Source: Thiotrichaceae bacterium
GTDB taxonomy: Bacteria > Pseudomonadota > Gammaproteobacteria > Beggiatoales > Beggiatoaceae
DNA: 64,000 nucleotides
Assembly (NCBI GenBank): GCA_028688145.1
Contig: JAQTYU010000002.1
Location: 1-64,000, forward strand
Reading direction: 5' to 3'
This document shows, one piece after another, positions 18,701 to 27,602 of the stretch. Position 1 is the stretch's first letter, and the number at the start of each line of letters is the position of its first letter. Below the pieces are notes generated by a model. It ran no database searches. It was not told the DNA's origin and worked only from the letters and a program-made list of their open reading frames with translations. Position numbers and translations under genes: made by a program.

Positions 18701-21409
18701 GTGATTAAAATTGCTGCCAGCAGTTTATTAAGCAATGATTTCAATCCCACAGGTGAGTTGATCAAAATCACGGCACTCGGCACCGCGTTAAAAGGCACTG
18801 TCAGTTTAGACAGCAATAACGACGTGATTTTTACCAAAGCCGCTGATTTTAATGGCTTAGCTGAATTTGATTATCAAATTACCAGTACATCGGGAAAAAC
18901 CAGCAGTGCCCATGTGGTGCTCACGGGACTTGTCAGCAATAATGCTCTGCCCGATGCCCAAGCCGACAATTTAGGGGCGCAAGCCAAAAATCAGCCTGTG
19001 ACGATTCCTGTCAGTCAATTGCTTGCCAATGACAGCGATCCGCAAGGCGCGGTTTTGAATGTACAACGGGTCTTAACCCCAGTGCATGGCACAGTGCAGC
19101 TCGATGCCACTGCCCAGAATGTGATTTTTACCCCTGATCCCAATTATGTGGGCAAGGCTGGATTTAGCTATCTGATTAATAACGGCACCAATAACAGCTT
19201 GCCCGCCATTGTCACGCTGGATATTGTCAACACGCCCCCCCAAGCCACCGCAATTACGGGTTTAAACACAGGCGTTAATCACCCCTTACAAATTGCAGGC
19301 AAAGATATTTTAGCGGCGGTCAGCGATGCCGATAAGGGCGATGTTTTGACCTTGAAAACTGTCGGCAATGCGGTCAATGGCAGCGTGGAATTAACTCCCA
19401 CAGGCGATGTGATTTTCACCCCGAATAAAGATTATCAGGGCGCGGCAAGCTTTCAATACACCGTGGTGGATAGCAGTCAAGCCAGCAGCAGCGCGGCGGT
19501 TGAAGTGAAAGTGTCTTCAGGTATATTAATTGCCAATCCTGATACTTTCACCGTGCCGAAAAATGTGGAAAGCACTTTAGCTGCCAAAGATTTGTTAGCC
19601 AATGATAGCGCGATTAATCCCCTGACCGATAAACTCAGCATCATTGCGGCAAGCCAGCCCACTCAAGGCGGCACCAGCATTTCCAGTGCGGGCGATGTGG
19701 TGTTTATCCCGCATCCTGGTTTCGTGGGCAAGACTGAATTTCAATATACCTTGCAAGATAATAATGGCAATCAAAGTGTTGCCAAGGTGACGCTGGATGT
19801 GGCGAATCACGCGCCTATCGCCCAGCCTGATAATTTTACCGAGCCTGCCAACACGTCCACGATTACTTTAAAAGTCGCGGATTTGCTGGTGAATGACACT
19901 GACCCCGACGGCGATGTGTTGAAACTGACCGCCGTGAGCGATTTGAGCAATGGCAAGGTCAGTTTAGACGCGGCAAATGGGGTGATCAGTCTCGCGCCCG
20001 ATGCAGCAGTCACCCACACAGGCGGCATTGCCAGTTTTAACTACACCGTTGATGATGGCACAGGCGGCACGGCACAAGGCGTTGTTAATTTTAATTTTGC
20101 GCCCAATCAAGCCCCCGTGGTCAGTTTGTCTAGCACCTCTGCGTTGACTTATCATCTGGGTGATGCGGCGTTGACGGTGGATTCTGCCGCCCGCATCAGC
20201 GATATTGACACTAGTATTTTTAATCAAGGCTTGTTAAAAATCAGTTTGCGCAATCCCTTATCGGGCGACAGTTTAGAAGTTCATAATATTGGCGGGATCA
20301 GTACCGTCAGTCCGAGTGGCGGCGCGCTGGTCTTCGATGGCAAAACTATCGGTAGCTTCAGCAGTTCCTCTAGCGATTTGTCAATACAGCTTAACGAAAA
20401 TGCGGATATTTCCGCCACCACTGCCTTATTACAAGCCGTGACTTATAAAAACACCACGGTGGATAATTCTGCGCTTGCCTTGCCAACAGGCATACGCACC
20501 TTGGATATTAGTTTAAATGATGGTGCGGGCGGAGTTAGCGCGCTGGTCAGTCGTGATATTAATGTAGAATCCACCAGCAAACCGCCGACAGCCGTTGCCG
20601 ACACCTTGAGTAAATCATTTGGAGTGGTGACTTCTATCGCTGCCAGCGAATTATTAGCCAATGACGTAAATCCCAATCCCAGCGAATTATTAACATTAAG
20701 TAATGTGAGTAATTTGAGTGCGGGGGTGAATGCACGTTTGGTAAATAATGAAGTACAATTATTCATTGATGCGTTCAGTGGCAGCACTGACGCGCATTTT
20801 GACTACAGTATTGTCAATGGCAGTGGTCAAAGCTCTACTGCGACCGTCACCATCAAAGCGGATAATCTAGTGATTGGCACGCCAAATGCTGATACCCTAC
20901 TCGACTATAACAAAGCCAACTTCACCCTTGTTGAAGGTTTAGATGGCAATGATAGTTTTGGTTTGAGCAGTGGCGCGGCTAAATTATTTGGGGGTGCGGG
21001 TAACGATAGTTTTAATTTTGATCCCAGTGCTTCCGCAGGACTGAGCATTGATGGGGGAACAGGCACTGATACTGTGAGCTTAAACAATGCCACAGGGAAA
21101 ACCATTGACCTGACGCAAAATGCAAGCCTTCCCAGTGATCAGCAATATAGCTTGCGTAACATTGATGTAATCAATATTGCCACAGGTTCGACAGGCAACA
21201 ACACGCTACGTCTGGGTCTCAGTGATGTCTTGAATATCACGGATAATAAGAGCCTGACTATTGAAGGCAATGCAGGCAGTGTGGTGATTTCTCCCGGACA
21301 AGGTTGGAGCAATCAAGGTGCTTCCGCAACGGGCAATTACACGCACTATAGTGCAGGCGGTGCGGATTTGTTAGTGAGTAATGAGATTAACGCACAGTTT
21401 ATTAGCTGA
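15779..21409 (+). CDS. Giant secreted FecR/cadherin-like repeat protein with RTX-like C-terminus
   Basis: This is a surface or extracellular adhesin-like protein of 1876 residues. It has no classical signal peptide. A FecR-type domain lies at about residues 120-245 (GDAVYLHDTITTPVGG, IKTPSAVIGIRGSELDI). A Pro/His/Glu-rich linker follows at about 290-370. About a dozen Ig/cadherin-like repeats cover about 450-1690, each with phrases such as LLANDSDPQGAVL and FTPDPNYVGKAGFSY. The end has RTX-like nonapeptides (GLDGNDSFG, LFGGAGNDSFNF, DGGTGTDTV), then a short tail. AAGGGAGA precedes the ATG. This layout is typical of type I secreted proteins, and a TolC channel gene follows. No ABC transporter or membrane-fusion gene is adjacent. 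Confidence 0.85.
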   Translation: MFSKLSAHLNTNSTPEVAQNSPAESSSNLPALALGSDAHYSRLGDDLSIKVAGEKFVVTDYFLHPTPLKTAQGETLSVDQVHTQLLPAPVMVADNSNSVPLEKIGTVSMLLKEPVEAKGLDGAVRLLKQGDAVYLHDTITTPVGGYLKIMLHDGTTFQLGPLSRATLDKYSYDPTHANAGGHFETTVAAGVFRFVSGKISGNNQGQHTLIKTPSAVIGIRGSELDIHVNADGSVVVVHSSGFVDVTSLFHPEQHLSLFEHGTTVYIPADAGGTPTVGISAPAFVQEFRNQLLPNNPYAPAPSGADALRHEGHGFEGDPNRPSPLSAEERFEHGSHGEGKEPPPPPGSRPPEIMEFAKDHPEFRPPMPDDIGKARWVMAGKNAWIDEHVNGERLAFLALNLSDRLQLDLPPNLLKDYDPRVLNGLLEKIDKIEHHDEPLDHLDPNKPLPLAMFTEDNALVTPELITPEQAELVTLIQPQFGTVINNYDGTFTYRPNSIGFTGEDHFSYRVETPLGQRVNPVRLNTVADNFTEVTVDIAPMVSFKLGMTVTGSDSTGNNLTGTITEFTQPEHGKLVLDEKTGAVVYVPSERNFNGDDSFTYLLKTSDSDPGVWVHAEILVTHVNNEPVAVADRFDEINPVIPNKVELLTTLEDNALLISQETLLKNDSDVDKYDVLQVLRVEPVVPTEGVTSTDVATHGSVFINPEGNIIYTPDPDYYGPATFKYTTVDQFGARSTAFVTVNVLPVNDAPVAKPIAFVLNAQNTVDVPSVAVLANVTDVDNEPSSLKLVGVSDALHGQVSLTADNRVVFVPDALGDKFITGEFNYTVSDGQLSSTGHVLVLRDTTSLPNIPDIIIPTDTSKLQVIPDIVQLSTVQTSIISAQQLLSNDSVPQGRVLSITSVSEGVNAAVALTSSGDIQITPDALGTKLGVASFKYTVTDNLGNSDVGIVAVNIPADTSNPLTLLAHDDALNIAPDNVIKIAASSLLSNDFNPTGELIKITALGTALKGTVSLDSNNDVIFTKAADFNGLAEFDYQITSTSGKTSSAHVVLTGLVSNNALPDAQADNLGAQAKNQPVTIPVSQLLANDSDPQGAVLNVQRVLTPVHGTVQLDATAQNVIFTPDPNYVGKAGFSYLINNGTNNSLPAIVTLDIVNTPPQATAITGLNTGVNHPLQIAGKDILAAVSDADKGDVLTLKTVGNAVNGSVELTPTGDVIFTPNKDYQGAASFQYTVVDSSQASSSAAVEVKVSSGILIANPDTFTVPKNVESTLAAKDLLANDSAINPLTDKLSIIAASQPTQGGTSISSAGDVVFIPHPGFVGKTEFQYTLQDNNGNQSVAKVTLDVANHAPIAQPDNFTEPANTSTITLKVADLLVNDTDPDGDVLKLTAVSDLSNGKVSLDAANGVISLAPDAAVTHTGGIASFNYTVDDGTGGTAQGVVNFNFAPNQAPVVSLSSTSALTYHLGDAALTVDSAARISDIDTSIFNQGLLKISLRNPLSGDSLEVHNIGGISTVSPSGGALVFDGKTIGSFSSSSSDLSIQLNENADISATTALLQAVTYKNTTVDNSALALPTGIRTLDISLNDGAGGVSALVSRDINVESTSKPPTAVADTLSKSFGVVTSIAASELLANDVNPNPSELLTLSNVSNLSAGVNARLVNNEVQLFIDAFSGSTDAHFDYSIVNGSGQSSTATVTIKADNLVIGTPNADTLLDYNKANFTLVEGLDGNDSFGLSSGAAKLFGGAGNDSFNFDPSASAGLSIDGGTGTDTVSLNNATGKTIDLTQNASLPSDQQYSLRNIDVINIATGSTGNNTLRLGLSDVLNITDNKSLTIEGNAGSVVISPGQGWSNQGASATGNYTHYSAGGADLLVSNEINAQFIS

Positions 21410-21443
21410 ACAATAATCCTCTGAATGAGACTTTGAAGCTTTC

Positions 21444-21530
21444 ACTGCGCCCCCAACCCCCTAAAGGGGATTTTACAGACAAAACTCTTTGATGTTTAGC
21501 CCCCTTTGCGGGGTTGGGGGCGCAGTTGAG
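21444..21530. repeat. Palindromic GC-rich intergenic repeat
   Basis: Long imperfect inverted repeat: CTGCGCCCCCAACCCCCTAA at the left is mirrored by GGGTTGGGGGCGCAG at the right, with a short inner hairpin CCCCTAAAGGGG. It is a copy of the family also at 23022-23076, 25255-25305 and 28440-28520. Confidence 0.75.
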
Positions 21531-21688
21531 ATTTTCAAATCCAAAAGAATAGAATTGTTATCAAATTAAGGCAAGTTCGATAGTGCAGGTTTATAAAATA
21601 GGTCGAAATCCCGTCCAACAAGCTAACCCGAAAATGATCCCCTTTGTAATTTTTACAGTGGTCATTTTCTGAGCAAGTGAGAAAGATA

Positions 21689-23014
21689 ATGCAGTTACGG
21701 TATTCAGTCATCGCAAGTTTAGGTTTATTGCTGAGCAGCTTAGCCTCTGCTGAGAGTTTGAAGGATGTGCTTCAGCAAACCTTAGACACCAATCCCGATG
21801 TATTAATCAGCACTACTACGCGTCGCGCAGTCGAGCAAGAATTGGAGCAAGCACGCGGTGGATATTTACCCAGTGTGGATTTAGTGGGGGGTTATGGGCG
21901 CGAAATGAGTAATAATCCTTCAACTCGTACAGCAGGCAACAGCGGTAATGTCTCGCTGACACGGCGCGAGGTGGGTTTAAGTATTTCACAAATGTTGTTT
22001 GATGGTTTTGGGGTGAAAAGCAGTGTGGATCGTCAACAGTCCCGCACCGAAGCCGCAGCACATCGTGTCTATAGCACCAGTGAAAGTGTCGGTTTACGGG
22101 TAGTGGAAGTTTATTTAGAAATCTTGAATCGCAATGAATTACTAGATTTAGCAAAAGATAATTTAGTACGCCATCAAAAAATGTACTCACGAATTCAACA
22201 AATTGTGGCAGGTGGCACGCGCACCCGCGCCGATTTGCAACAAAGTCAAAGCCGTTTGTCTTTGTCAGAATCCAGCGTGGTCAGTGCGCAAGGTTCGGCT
22301 CGTGATGCAGAAAGCAGTTATCAACGCGTTACTGGTAATATGCCCAAGGCTTTGAGTAAACCTGATTTAAGTGCTATCAGCGAATTATTGCCAAACAGCC
22401 TTGAAGCGGCGTTGACTTTAGCAACTCAAAATCATCCCTCGTTGCGGGCGGCTAATGCTGATTTAGCGGCGGCTGAGGCGGATAAACGTCAAGCTAAATC
22501 CAGTTACATGCCGCGTTTGAGTTTGGAATTGGGAGCCACTAAAAATAATAATTTGGATGGGGTGACGGGTAAAAATGATGATGTGAATGCCTCACTCAGA
22601 TTACGTTATAACTTGTATCGGGGTGGCGCGGATCACGCTCGGGTGCAAGAAACGGCTGAACGTATTGTGGTGGCAAAAGAAAACTTGCGGCGCACGCAGC
22701 GTATTGTTGAGGAAGAGGTTCGTTTGTCTTGGAATAGTTTGATTACCATGCGCGAACGTTTGAGATTTCTAACACGTCATGTTCAGGCGAGTAGTGAAGT
22801 TGCAGATTCTTACAAAGAACAGTTTGATAAACAAGGGCAGCGCAGTTTATTAGATGTTTTAAATGCGGAAAACGAAGTGTTTAATGCACGGGCGGCATTC
22901 ACTGTGGGACAGTACACAGAACTGTTTGCGACCTATAAAGTGTTGGCAAGCATGGGCATGTTACTGAATAGTATGGCGGTTAAAGTGCCTGATGAAGCTA
23001 GTGTGAAGCAGTAA
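21689..23014 (+). CDS. TolC-family outer-membrane efflux/secretion channel
   Basis: This is an outer-membrane channel of the TolC superfamily, the exit duct of type I secretion. The start has a signal peptide (LRYSVIASLGLLLSSLASAES). The rest shows two OEP repeats with long amphipathic helices, conserved segments such as NPDVLIS, LSISQMLFDGFG and LRYNLYRGGADHARVQE, and the C-terminal LLDVLNAENEVFNARAAF. The frame opens at a GTG at 21677; the ATG at 21689 is preferred, giving 441 residues. Its place right after the giant RTX-like protein suggests it exports that protein. The name follows family resemblance to secretion-type TolC (LapE/AggA), not an assay. Confidence 0.88.
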   Translation: MQLRYSVIASLGLLLSSLASAESLKDVLQQTLDTNPDVLISTTTRRAVEQELEQARGGYLPSVDLVGGYGREMSNNPSTRTAGNSGNVSLTRREVGLSISQMLFDGFGVKSSVDRQQSRTEAAAHRVYSTSESVGLRVVEVYLEILNRNELLDLAKDNLVRHQKMYSRIQQIVAGGTRTRADLQQSQSRLSLSESSVVSAQGSARDAESSYQRVTGNMPKALSKPDLSAISELLPNSLEAALTLATQNHPSLRAANADLAAAEADKRQAKSSYMPRLSLELGATKNNNLDGVTGKNDDVNASLRLRYNLYRGGADHARVQETAERIVVAKENLRRTQRIVEEEVRLSWNSLITMRERLRFLTRHVQASSEVADSYKEQFDKQGQRSLLDVLNAENEVFNARAAFTVGQYTELFATYKVLASMGMLLNSMAVKVPDEASVKQ

Positions 23015-23021
23015 GATTGAC

Positions 23022-23076
23022 TGCGCCCCCAATAAAAACAATAACCCCCTTTCAGGAGGTTGGGGGCGCAGTTAAA
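23022..23076. repeat. Palindromic GC-rich intergenic repeat
   Basis: CTGCGCCCCCAA at the left pairs with TTGGGGGCGCAG at the right, with CCCCCTTTCAGGAGG inside. It lies between the tolC-type gene and the next signalling gene and belongs to the family seen at 21444 and 28440. Confidence 0.7.
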
Positions 23077-23144
23077 AGATTTTATAAAATATGCTTTCTA
23101 CAAAATAATGGAGTGAGAGAAAATGATTTATCGAGGGCACAGCA

Positions 23145-25217
23145 GTGCATATCTTATTAGTTGAAGAAGATGTTCAGACATACTTAACCACACGTCAATT
23201 ATTGGACATTCCTGAACACCCTGTGAGCGTCGATTGGGCACCCAATTATGATATGGCAACTAAATTTGTCAGACAACACACTCACACTCTGTGCTTGATT
23301 GGCTATCACCCTTCTCATAAAAATCAGCATCAATTTTTAACTTGGCTCTATGCACAAGATACGCAAGTCCCTGTGGTGTTATTAGTCAATTCACCTTTAA
23401 ACGCCGAAGAAATTTTTCTCCATCCCTACCGTGCGGATTTTATTTATAGAAATCAGTTTAGTTGGGATATGTTGCTGCGTTCCTTACGCTACTTACAACA
23501 GATTAAAAATGTACAAAATCAACAAAATAATGCACAAGTTATTTTAGAAAATTGCCGCACGCTGATGAGCTTATTAGACAAATCAGGCAAAATCATCAGC
23601 ATTAATCAGGCAGCATTGCGGCTGATGCAGCTCAAAAATGCCAGTTCCTTAAAAAATCGCGTATTTTGGGAAATCCCTCTGATTAGCAGTCTTCCACACG
23701 TCCAAGCCGAAATGAAAAGTGTGATTGAAGCGGCATTGGAAGGGGAAATGGGCGAACTGGAAATTTTGACTAAAAATGTCGATGAACATCCGCTGTCATT
23801 CAAAATGTACATTACGCCCTTGTTGGAAAATAACGGTGGGGTTCGTGGCATTTTGGTGGAAGGCTGTGATCTCACGGCGCAAAAACAAGTCGAAAAAGAA
23901 TTAATTTATGCCACTTTGCACGATGATTTAACGGGTTTACCCAATCGCACCTTGTTTATTGAATTGTTAGAACGCGCCATGAGTCGCGCCCAAAATCACA
24001 AAGATTACCATCTTGCTGTGTTGTATATCGATCTCGACCGATTCAAAGTGATTAATGAAAGTCTTGGGCATGATATGGGCGACTGGTTGCTGATGGAGGT
24101 TTCACGGCGTTTGCAAACCTGTCTGGGCGATGATGTGGTGCTGGCGCGTTCGGGTGGCGATGAGTTTTTAATTCTGCTCGATAATTTAAAAGAATTGAAT
24201 GAAGCCACTCGCTTGGCGGCAGAAATCAGCGAAGAACTGGCGAATCCATTCCCTTTACACGGCTATGAAGTGGTGACCTCGGCAAGCATCGGGATTGCTT
24301 ATGGTAATGAACGCACGGATAGCGCGGATTTATTGCGCGATGCGGATACCGCAATGTATCGCGCCAAAACCGCCCGTTCAGGGTTCACGGTGTTTAACAG
24401 TGGAATGCACACCCAAGCGGTGTCGCGAATGCAGATTGAATCCGATTTGCACAAAGCCTTAGAACAAGAAAATTTTGTGCTGTTTTATCAGCCACAAACT
24501 GATTTAATCACCGAACATTTGGTGGGCGCAGAAGCATTAATTCGTTTCCAACATCCTATTAATGGTTTAATGGCTCCGAATCATTTCATCCCGATTTTAG
24601 AAGACACGGGCATTATTATTCGTTTGGGCGAGTGGATTTTGCACACTGCCTGCCAACAATTTAAAGTGTGGCTGGATAATGATTTTCCGATTGAACATAT
24701 TTCGGTGAATCTGTCGCCGCACCAATTCCGCAGCAAACGTTTAACGAAAATGGTGGCAGAAGCGATTGAAGCCTCGAATATTCCTGCGCATTGTTTGGAA
24801 TTGGAAATTACCGAAAGTCTACTGCTTGAAGATACCAAAAATGCGATGCACACCTTGCACAGCTTCCAAGAAATGGGGGTGCGGGTGACCATTGATGACT
24901 TTGGAACGGGCTATGCCTCGCTGAATTATTTGAAGCGTTTCCCTGTGGATTGCTTAAAAATTGATAAGTCATTTATTGATGGGGTTGCCGTCGATCCGCA
25001 AGATGCCGCGATTACTGTCGCCACGATTGACATGGCGCACGCACTGGGTTTGCGGGTGATTGCTGAAGGCGTGGAAACGATTGATCAGCGCGATTTCTTG
25101 CGGGATCATGGCTGTGATTTGGCGCAGGGATTTTTATATTCACCCCCGATTGAACAGCACGCCTTTCATGAATGGGCGACGCAATATCAAAAAGTAATGC
25201 AGCAGCCTAAGCGTTAA
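23145..25217 (+). CDS. Receiver-like/PAS/GGDEF-EAL c-di-GMP signalling protein
   Basis: This is a cytoplasmic protein of 690 residues. The N-terminus (about 1-125) resembles a response-regulator receiver (HILLVEEDVQTYL), but the expected phospho-acceptor Asp is replaced: the strand reads CLIGYHPSH. PAS follows (about 130-245), then GGDEF (DDLTGLPNR, RSGGDEF intact) and EAL (EALIRFQHP, EITES, DDFGTGYASL, EGVET intact). Both output domains therefore look catalytically competent, while the receiver is probably not phosphorylated. The start is GTG, with GAGGG eight bases upstream. It follows the adhesin and channel genes on the same strand, which suggests a role in surface attachment. Confidence 0.9.
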   Translation: MHILLVEEDVQTYLTTRQLLDIPEHPVSVDWAPNYDMATKFVRQHTHTLCLIGYHPSHKNQHQFLTWLYAQDTQVPVVLLVNSPLNAEEIFLHPYRADFIYRNQFSWDMLLRSLRYLQQIKNVQNQQNNAQVILENCRTLMSLLDKSGKIISINQAALRLMQLKNASSLKNRVFWEIPLISSLPHVQAEMKSVIEAALEGEMGELEILTKNVDEHPLSFKMYITPLLENNGGVRGILVEGCDLTAQKQVEKELIYATLHDDLTGLPNRTLFIELLERAMSRAQNHKDYHLAVLYIDLDRFKVINESLGHDMGDWLLMEVSRRLQTCLGDDVVLARSGGDEFLILLDNLKELNEATRLAAEISEELANPFPLHGYEVVTSASIGIAYGNERTDSADLLRDADTAMYRAKTARSGFTVFNSGMHTQAVSRMQIESDLHKALEQENFVLFYQPQTDLITEHLVGAEALIRFQHPINGLMAPNHFIPILEDTGIIIRLGEWILHTACQQFKVWLDNDFPIEHISVNLSPHQFRSKRLTKMVAEAIEASNIPAHCLELEITESLLLEDTKNAMHTLHSFQEMGVRVTIDDFGTGYASLNYLKRFPVDCLKIDKSFIDGVAVDPQDAAITVATIDMAHALGLRVIAEGVETIDQRDFLRDHGCDLAQGFLYSPPIEQHAFHEWATQYQKVMQQPKR

Positions 25218-25254
25218 GTTTAAGATTTAAAACCAGCCCCTAAATTCCCTAAAG

Positions 25255-25305
25255 AAGACTTAAAAAATAATGGTTTAGCTCCCTTTAGGGGGTTGGGGGC
25301 GCAGT
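25255..25305. repeat. Palindromic GC-rich intergenic repeat, decayed copy
   Basis: The right arm TTAGGGGGTTGGGGGCGCAG is intact. The left arm (from about 25234, AGCCCCTAAATTCCCTAAAG) is degraded compared with the copies at 21444 and 28440. Confidence 0.6.
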
Positions 25306-25345
25306 TAAAATTTTCTTCCTTCTCCCGAAACCTTAAAAGCCACCT

Positions 25346-27001
25346 ATGAACACATCCGCCTTATTGCATGTTGAACAACTTTCGATTGCTTTTGGACGCT
25401 ATGCAAATAACCGCAGTGAAGTGGTGCATGGCATTAGTTTTGATATTCAAGCAGGGGAAAAACTCGCTCTTGTGGGAGAATCAGGCTCGGGGAAATCGGT
25501 GACTGCGCTGTCGATTTTACAATTGCATGACCCGCAGCAAGTGCACTATCCCACGGGCAAAATTTTATTTGAAGATAAAGAATTGCTGAGTTTGCCCGAG
25601 CCTGAATTGCGACGCATTCGCGGCAAAGAAATTGCGATGATTTTCCAAGAACCAATGACCTCGCTGAACCCCGTCTATCCCATTGGTACGCAACTCATTG
25701 AGCCTTTATTAATTCATGAAAACATGAGCAAAGCCGCCGCCAAAACGCGGGCATTAGAACTTTTAGAACTTACAGGAATTCCCGAGCCACAACGCCGTTT
25801 TGATGCGTATCCGCACATGCTTTCAGGCGGACAACGCCAGCGGGTGATGATTGCGATGGCGCTCGCCTGTCATCCAAAATTATTAATTGCCGATGAACCC
25901 ACCACCGCGCTGGATGTCACCATTCAACTGCAAATTTTAGAATTATTGGAAAATATGCAGCGTGAATTTCAAATGGCAGTGCTGTTAATTACCCATGATT
26001 TGAATTTAGTGCGCCGTTTTGCAGACCGTATTTGTGTGATGCAAAAAGGATATTTAGTCGAACAAGCCCCCACCGCCCAGCTTTTTGAAGCCCCACAACA
26101 TCCCTACACCCAGCAATTGCTGAATAGCCAACCGACGCAATTGCAAACCCCGTTTGATTACGAAGCCAATCCCAAAGTTTTGCTGAATGCGGCTGGGATT
26201 AATTGCCATTTTCCTGTGAAACAAGGCATGTTTTTTAAACGCCAAGTTGCCACGATTAAAGCCGTCAATAATGTGGATTTAAAACTCTACGCGGGGGAAA
26301 CGCTGGGGATTGTTGGCGAGTCGGGGTCGGGTAAAACTACTTTGGGGATGTGTTTGTTACGCCTGCAAACTTGCAGCGGCATGATTGAATTTGACGGCAC
26401 ACGTTTGGACAATTTACCTAATCGTAGCCTGCGCCCCTTGCGTCGAAACTTTCAAGTGGTGTTTCAAGACCCGTATTCTTCGCTGTCGCCGCGCATGACC
26501 ATTGAGCAAATCATTGGTGAAGGCTTGGAAATTCATTTCCCAGAACTCAATCGCCAGCAACGCCATGAACGTATTCTGAAAGTTTTAGGCGAAGTCGGTT
26601 TAGAAGAATCGATGTTGTGGCGGTATCCACACGAGTTTTCGGGCGGGCAGCGGCAACGCATTGCAATTGCGCGAGTGATTATTTTAGAGCCACAATTAAT
26701 TCTGTTAGACGAACCCACCAGCGCGCTGGATGTTTCCGTACAAAAGCAGGTTTTAGAATTATTAATTCAATTGCAACACACTCACCACATCAGCTATTTG
26801 TTTATCAGCCATGATTTGAAAGTGATTCGGGCAATGTCGCACCGCATTATTGTGATGCGCAATGGGCAATTTGTGGAACAAGGCGAAACCGAGGCTTTAT
26901 TCACCGAACCTAAACATCCGTATACCCAAAATTTATTACAAGCCTCGCTGCTCACGCAGCACGCCAGTTATGCCGCTGCGCAGTTGGGTCAAAGTCATTA
27001 G
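25346..27001 (+). CDS. yejF: Fused duplicated ABC transporter ATPase, YejF type
   Basis: Two ABC ATPase domains are fused in one 551-residue chain, as in YejF of the peptide/microcin C importer. Domain 1 has Walker [14 protein letters not shown], signature [12 protein letters not shown] and Walker [13 protein letters not shown]. Domain 2 has [23 protein letters not shown] and [12 protein letters not shown]. Each domain ends in the oligopeptide-type HPYTQ extension. The YejABE partners (binding protein and permeases) are not adjacent, which is unusual because they normally form an operon, so they should lie elsewhere. The start lacks a strong ribosome-binding site, but the alignment from residue 1 is good. 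Confidence 0.9.
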   Translation: MNTSALLHVEQLSIAFGRYANNRSEVVHGISFDIQAGEKLALVGESGSGKSVTALSILQLHDPQQVHYPTGKILFEDKELLSLPEPELRRIRGKEIAMIFQEPMTSLNPVYPIGTQLIEPLLIHENMSKAAAKTRALELLELTGIPEPQRRFDAYPHMLSGGQRQRVMIAMALACHPKLLIADEPTTALDVTIQLQILELLENMQREFQMAVLLITHDLNLVRRFADRICVMQKGYLVEQAPTAQLFEAPQHPYTQQLLNSQPTQLQTPFDYEANPKVLLNAAGINCHFPVKQGMFFKRQVATIKAVNNVDLKLYAGETLGIVGESGSGKTTLGMCLLRLQTCSGMIEFDGTRLDNLPNRSLRPLRRNFQVVFQDPYSSLSPRMTIEQIIGEGLEIHFPELNRQQRHERILKVLGEVGLEESMLWRYPHEFSGGQRQRIAIARVIILEPQLILLDEPTSALDVSVQKQVLELLIQLQHTHHISYLFISHDLKVIRAMSHRIIVMRNGQFVEQGETEALFTEPKHPYTQNLLQASLLTQHASYAAAQLGQSH

Positions 27002-27114
27002 GCTTTCAAAAAGTGTAAAGTTTTGCATCCTAAACCACGCACTGACAAACCATATTTTCAAAAAAAAGATATAATTAATAATATATCGATTTGTTTAAAC
27101 CAGTGGAAAAATCA

Positions 27115-27384
27115 ATGCGTGTTATATTTAGTGTATTAGCTTTGTTATGCAGTTTATCGGCTTATGCCCAGTCACTGAGTTCGGATGCGTTTCTGGAACG
27201 CCCTTTCTTTCATGACGACCGTCCGATTTCTCGAGAAGAACAATACCGACGCGAACGTTTTCGTGAGGAAGAACGCTTGCGGCGTGAACGTGCACATGAA
27301 TACAGACGGGAACACAGACGGGAACATCGTCGTGAAGAGTGGCGGGAACGTCATCATCATGGTGATCGTGAATATAGACGTTAA
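27115..27384 (+). CDS. Small exported Arg/His/Glu-rich protein
   Basis: This 89-residue ORF begins with a clear signal peptide (MRVIFSVLALLCSLSAYAQ). The mature part becomes a highly charged run rich in Arg, Glu and His, with repeated EHRR and RREE units and an HHHGD cluster near the end. An upstream TTG (27091) is in frame, but the ATG at 27115, with GGAAAA before it, fits the signal peptide. I do not recognise a family. The composition suggests a periplasmic polyanion- or metal-binding peptide, but that is a guess. It stands alone between yejF and the convergent protease gene. Confidence 0.6.
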   Translation: MRVIFSVLALLCSLSAYAQSLSSDAFLERPFFHDDRPISREEQYRRERFREEERLRRERAHEYRREHRREHRREEWRERHHHGDREYRR

Positions 27385-27602
27385 TTTTTTATAACGTCCT
27401 CTTGCGATAGCTTTAAACACCACAGAGAGGGTAGGGTGTATAAGCGTAGCGTCATACACCTTAACCCACTAAACTTATTTTCAGTCAACCCCGTGCAGCT
27501 GGATCGACGAAGTAGGCGTTCCCACGCGGGAGCATGGAAACATTATTATCAATTAAGATAAAGCTTAAACTGACGGGCAGTGACATGAAATTTAGAAACG
27601 CG
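27385..27602. repeat. Intergenic region with dispersed repeat fragments
   Basis: It contains GTAGGGTGTATAAGCG (about 27430), the same words that bound the repeat at 36507-36624, and a GTTCCCACGCGGGAGC block (about 27508) related to the text near 275-295. No gene is seen. Confidence 0.5.
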
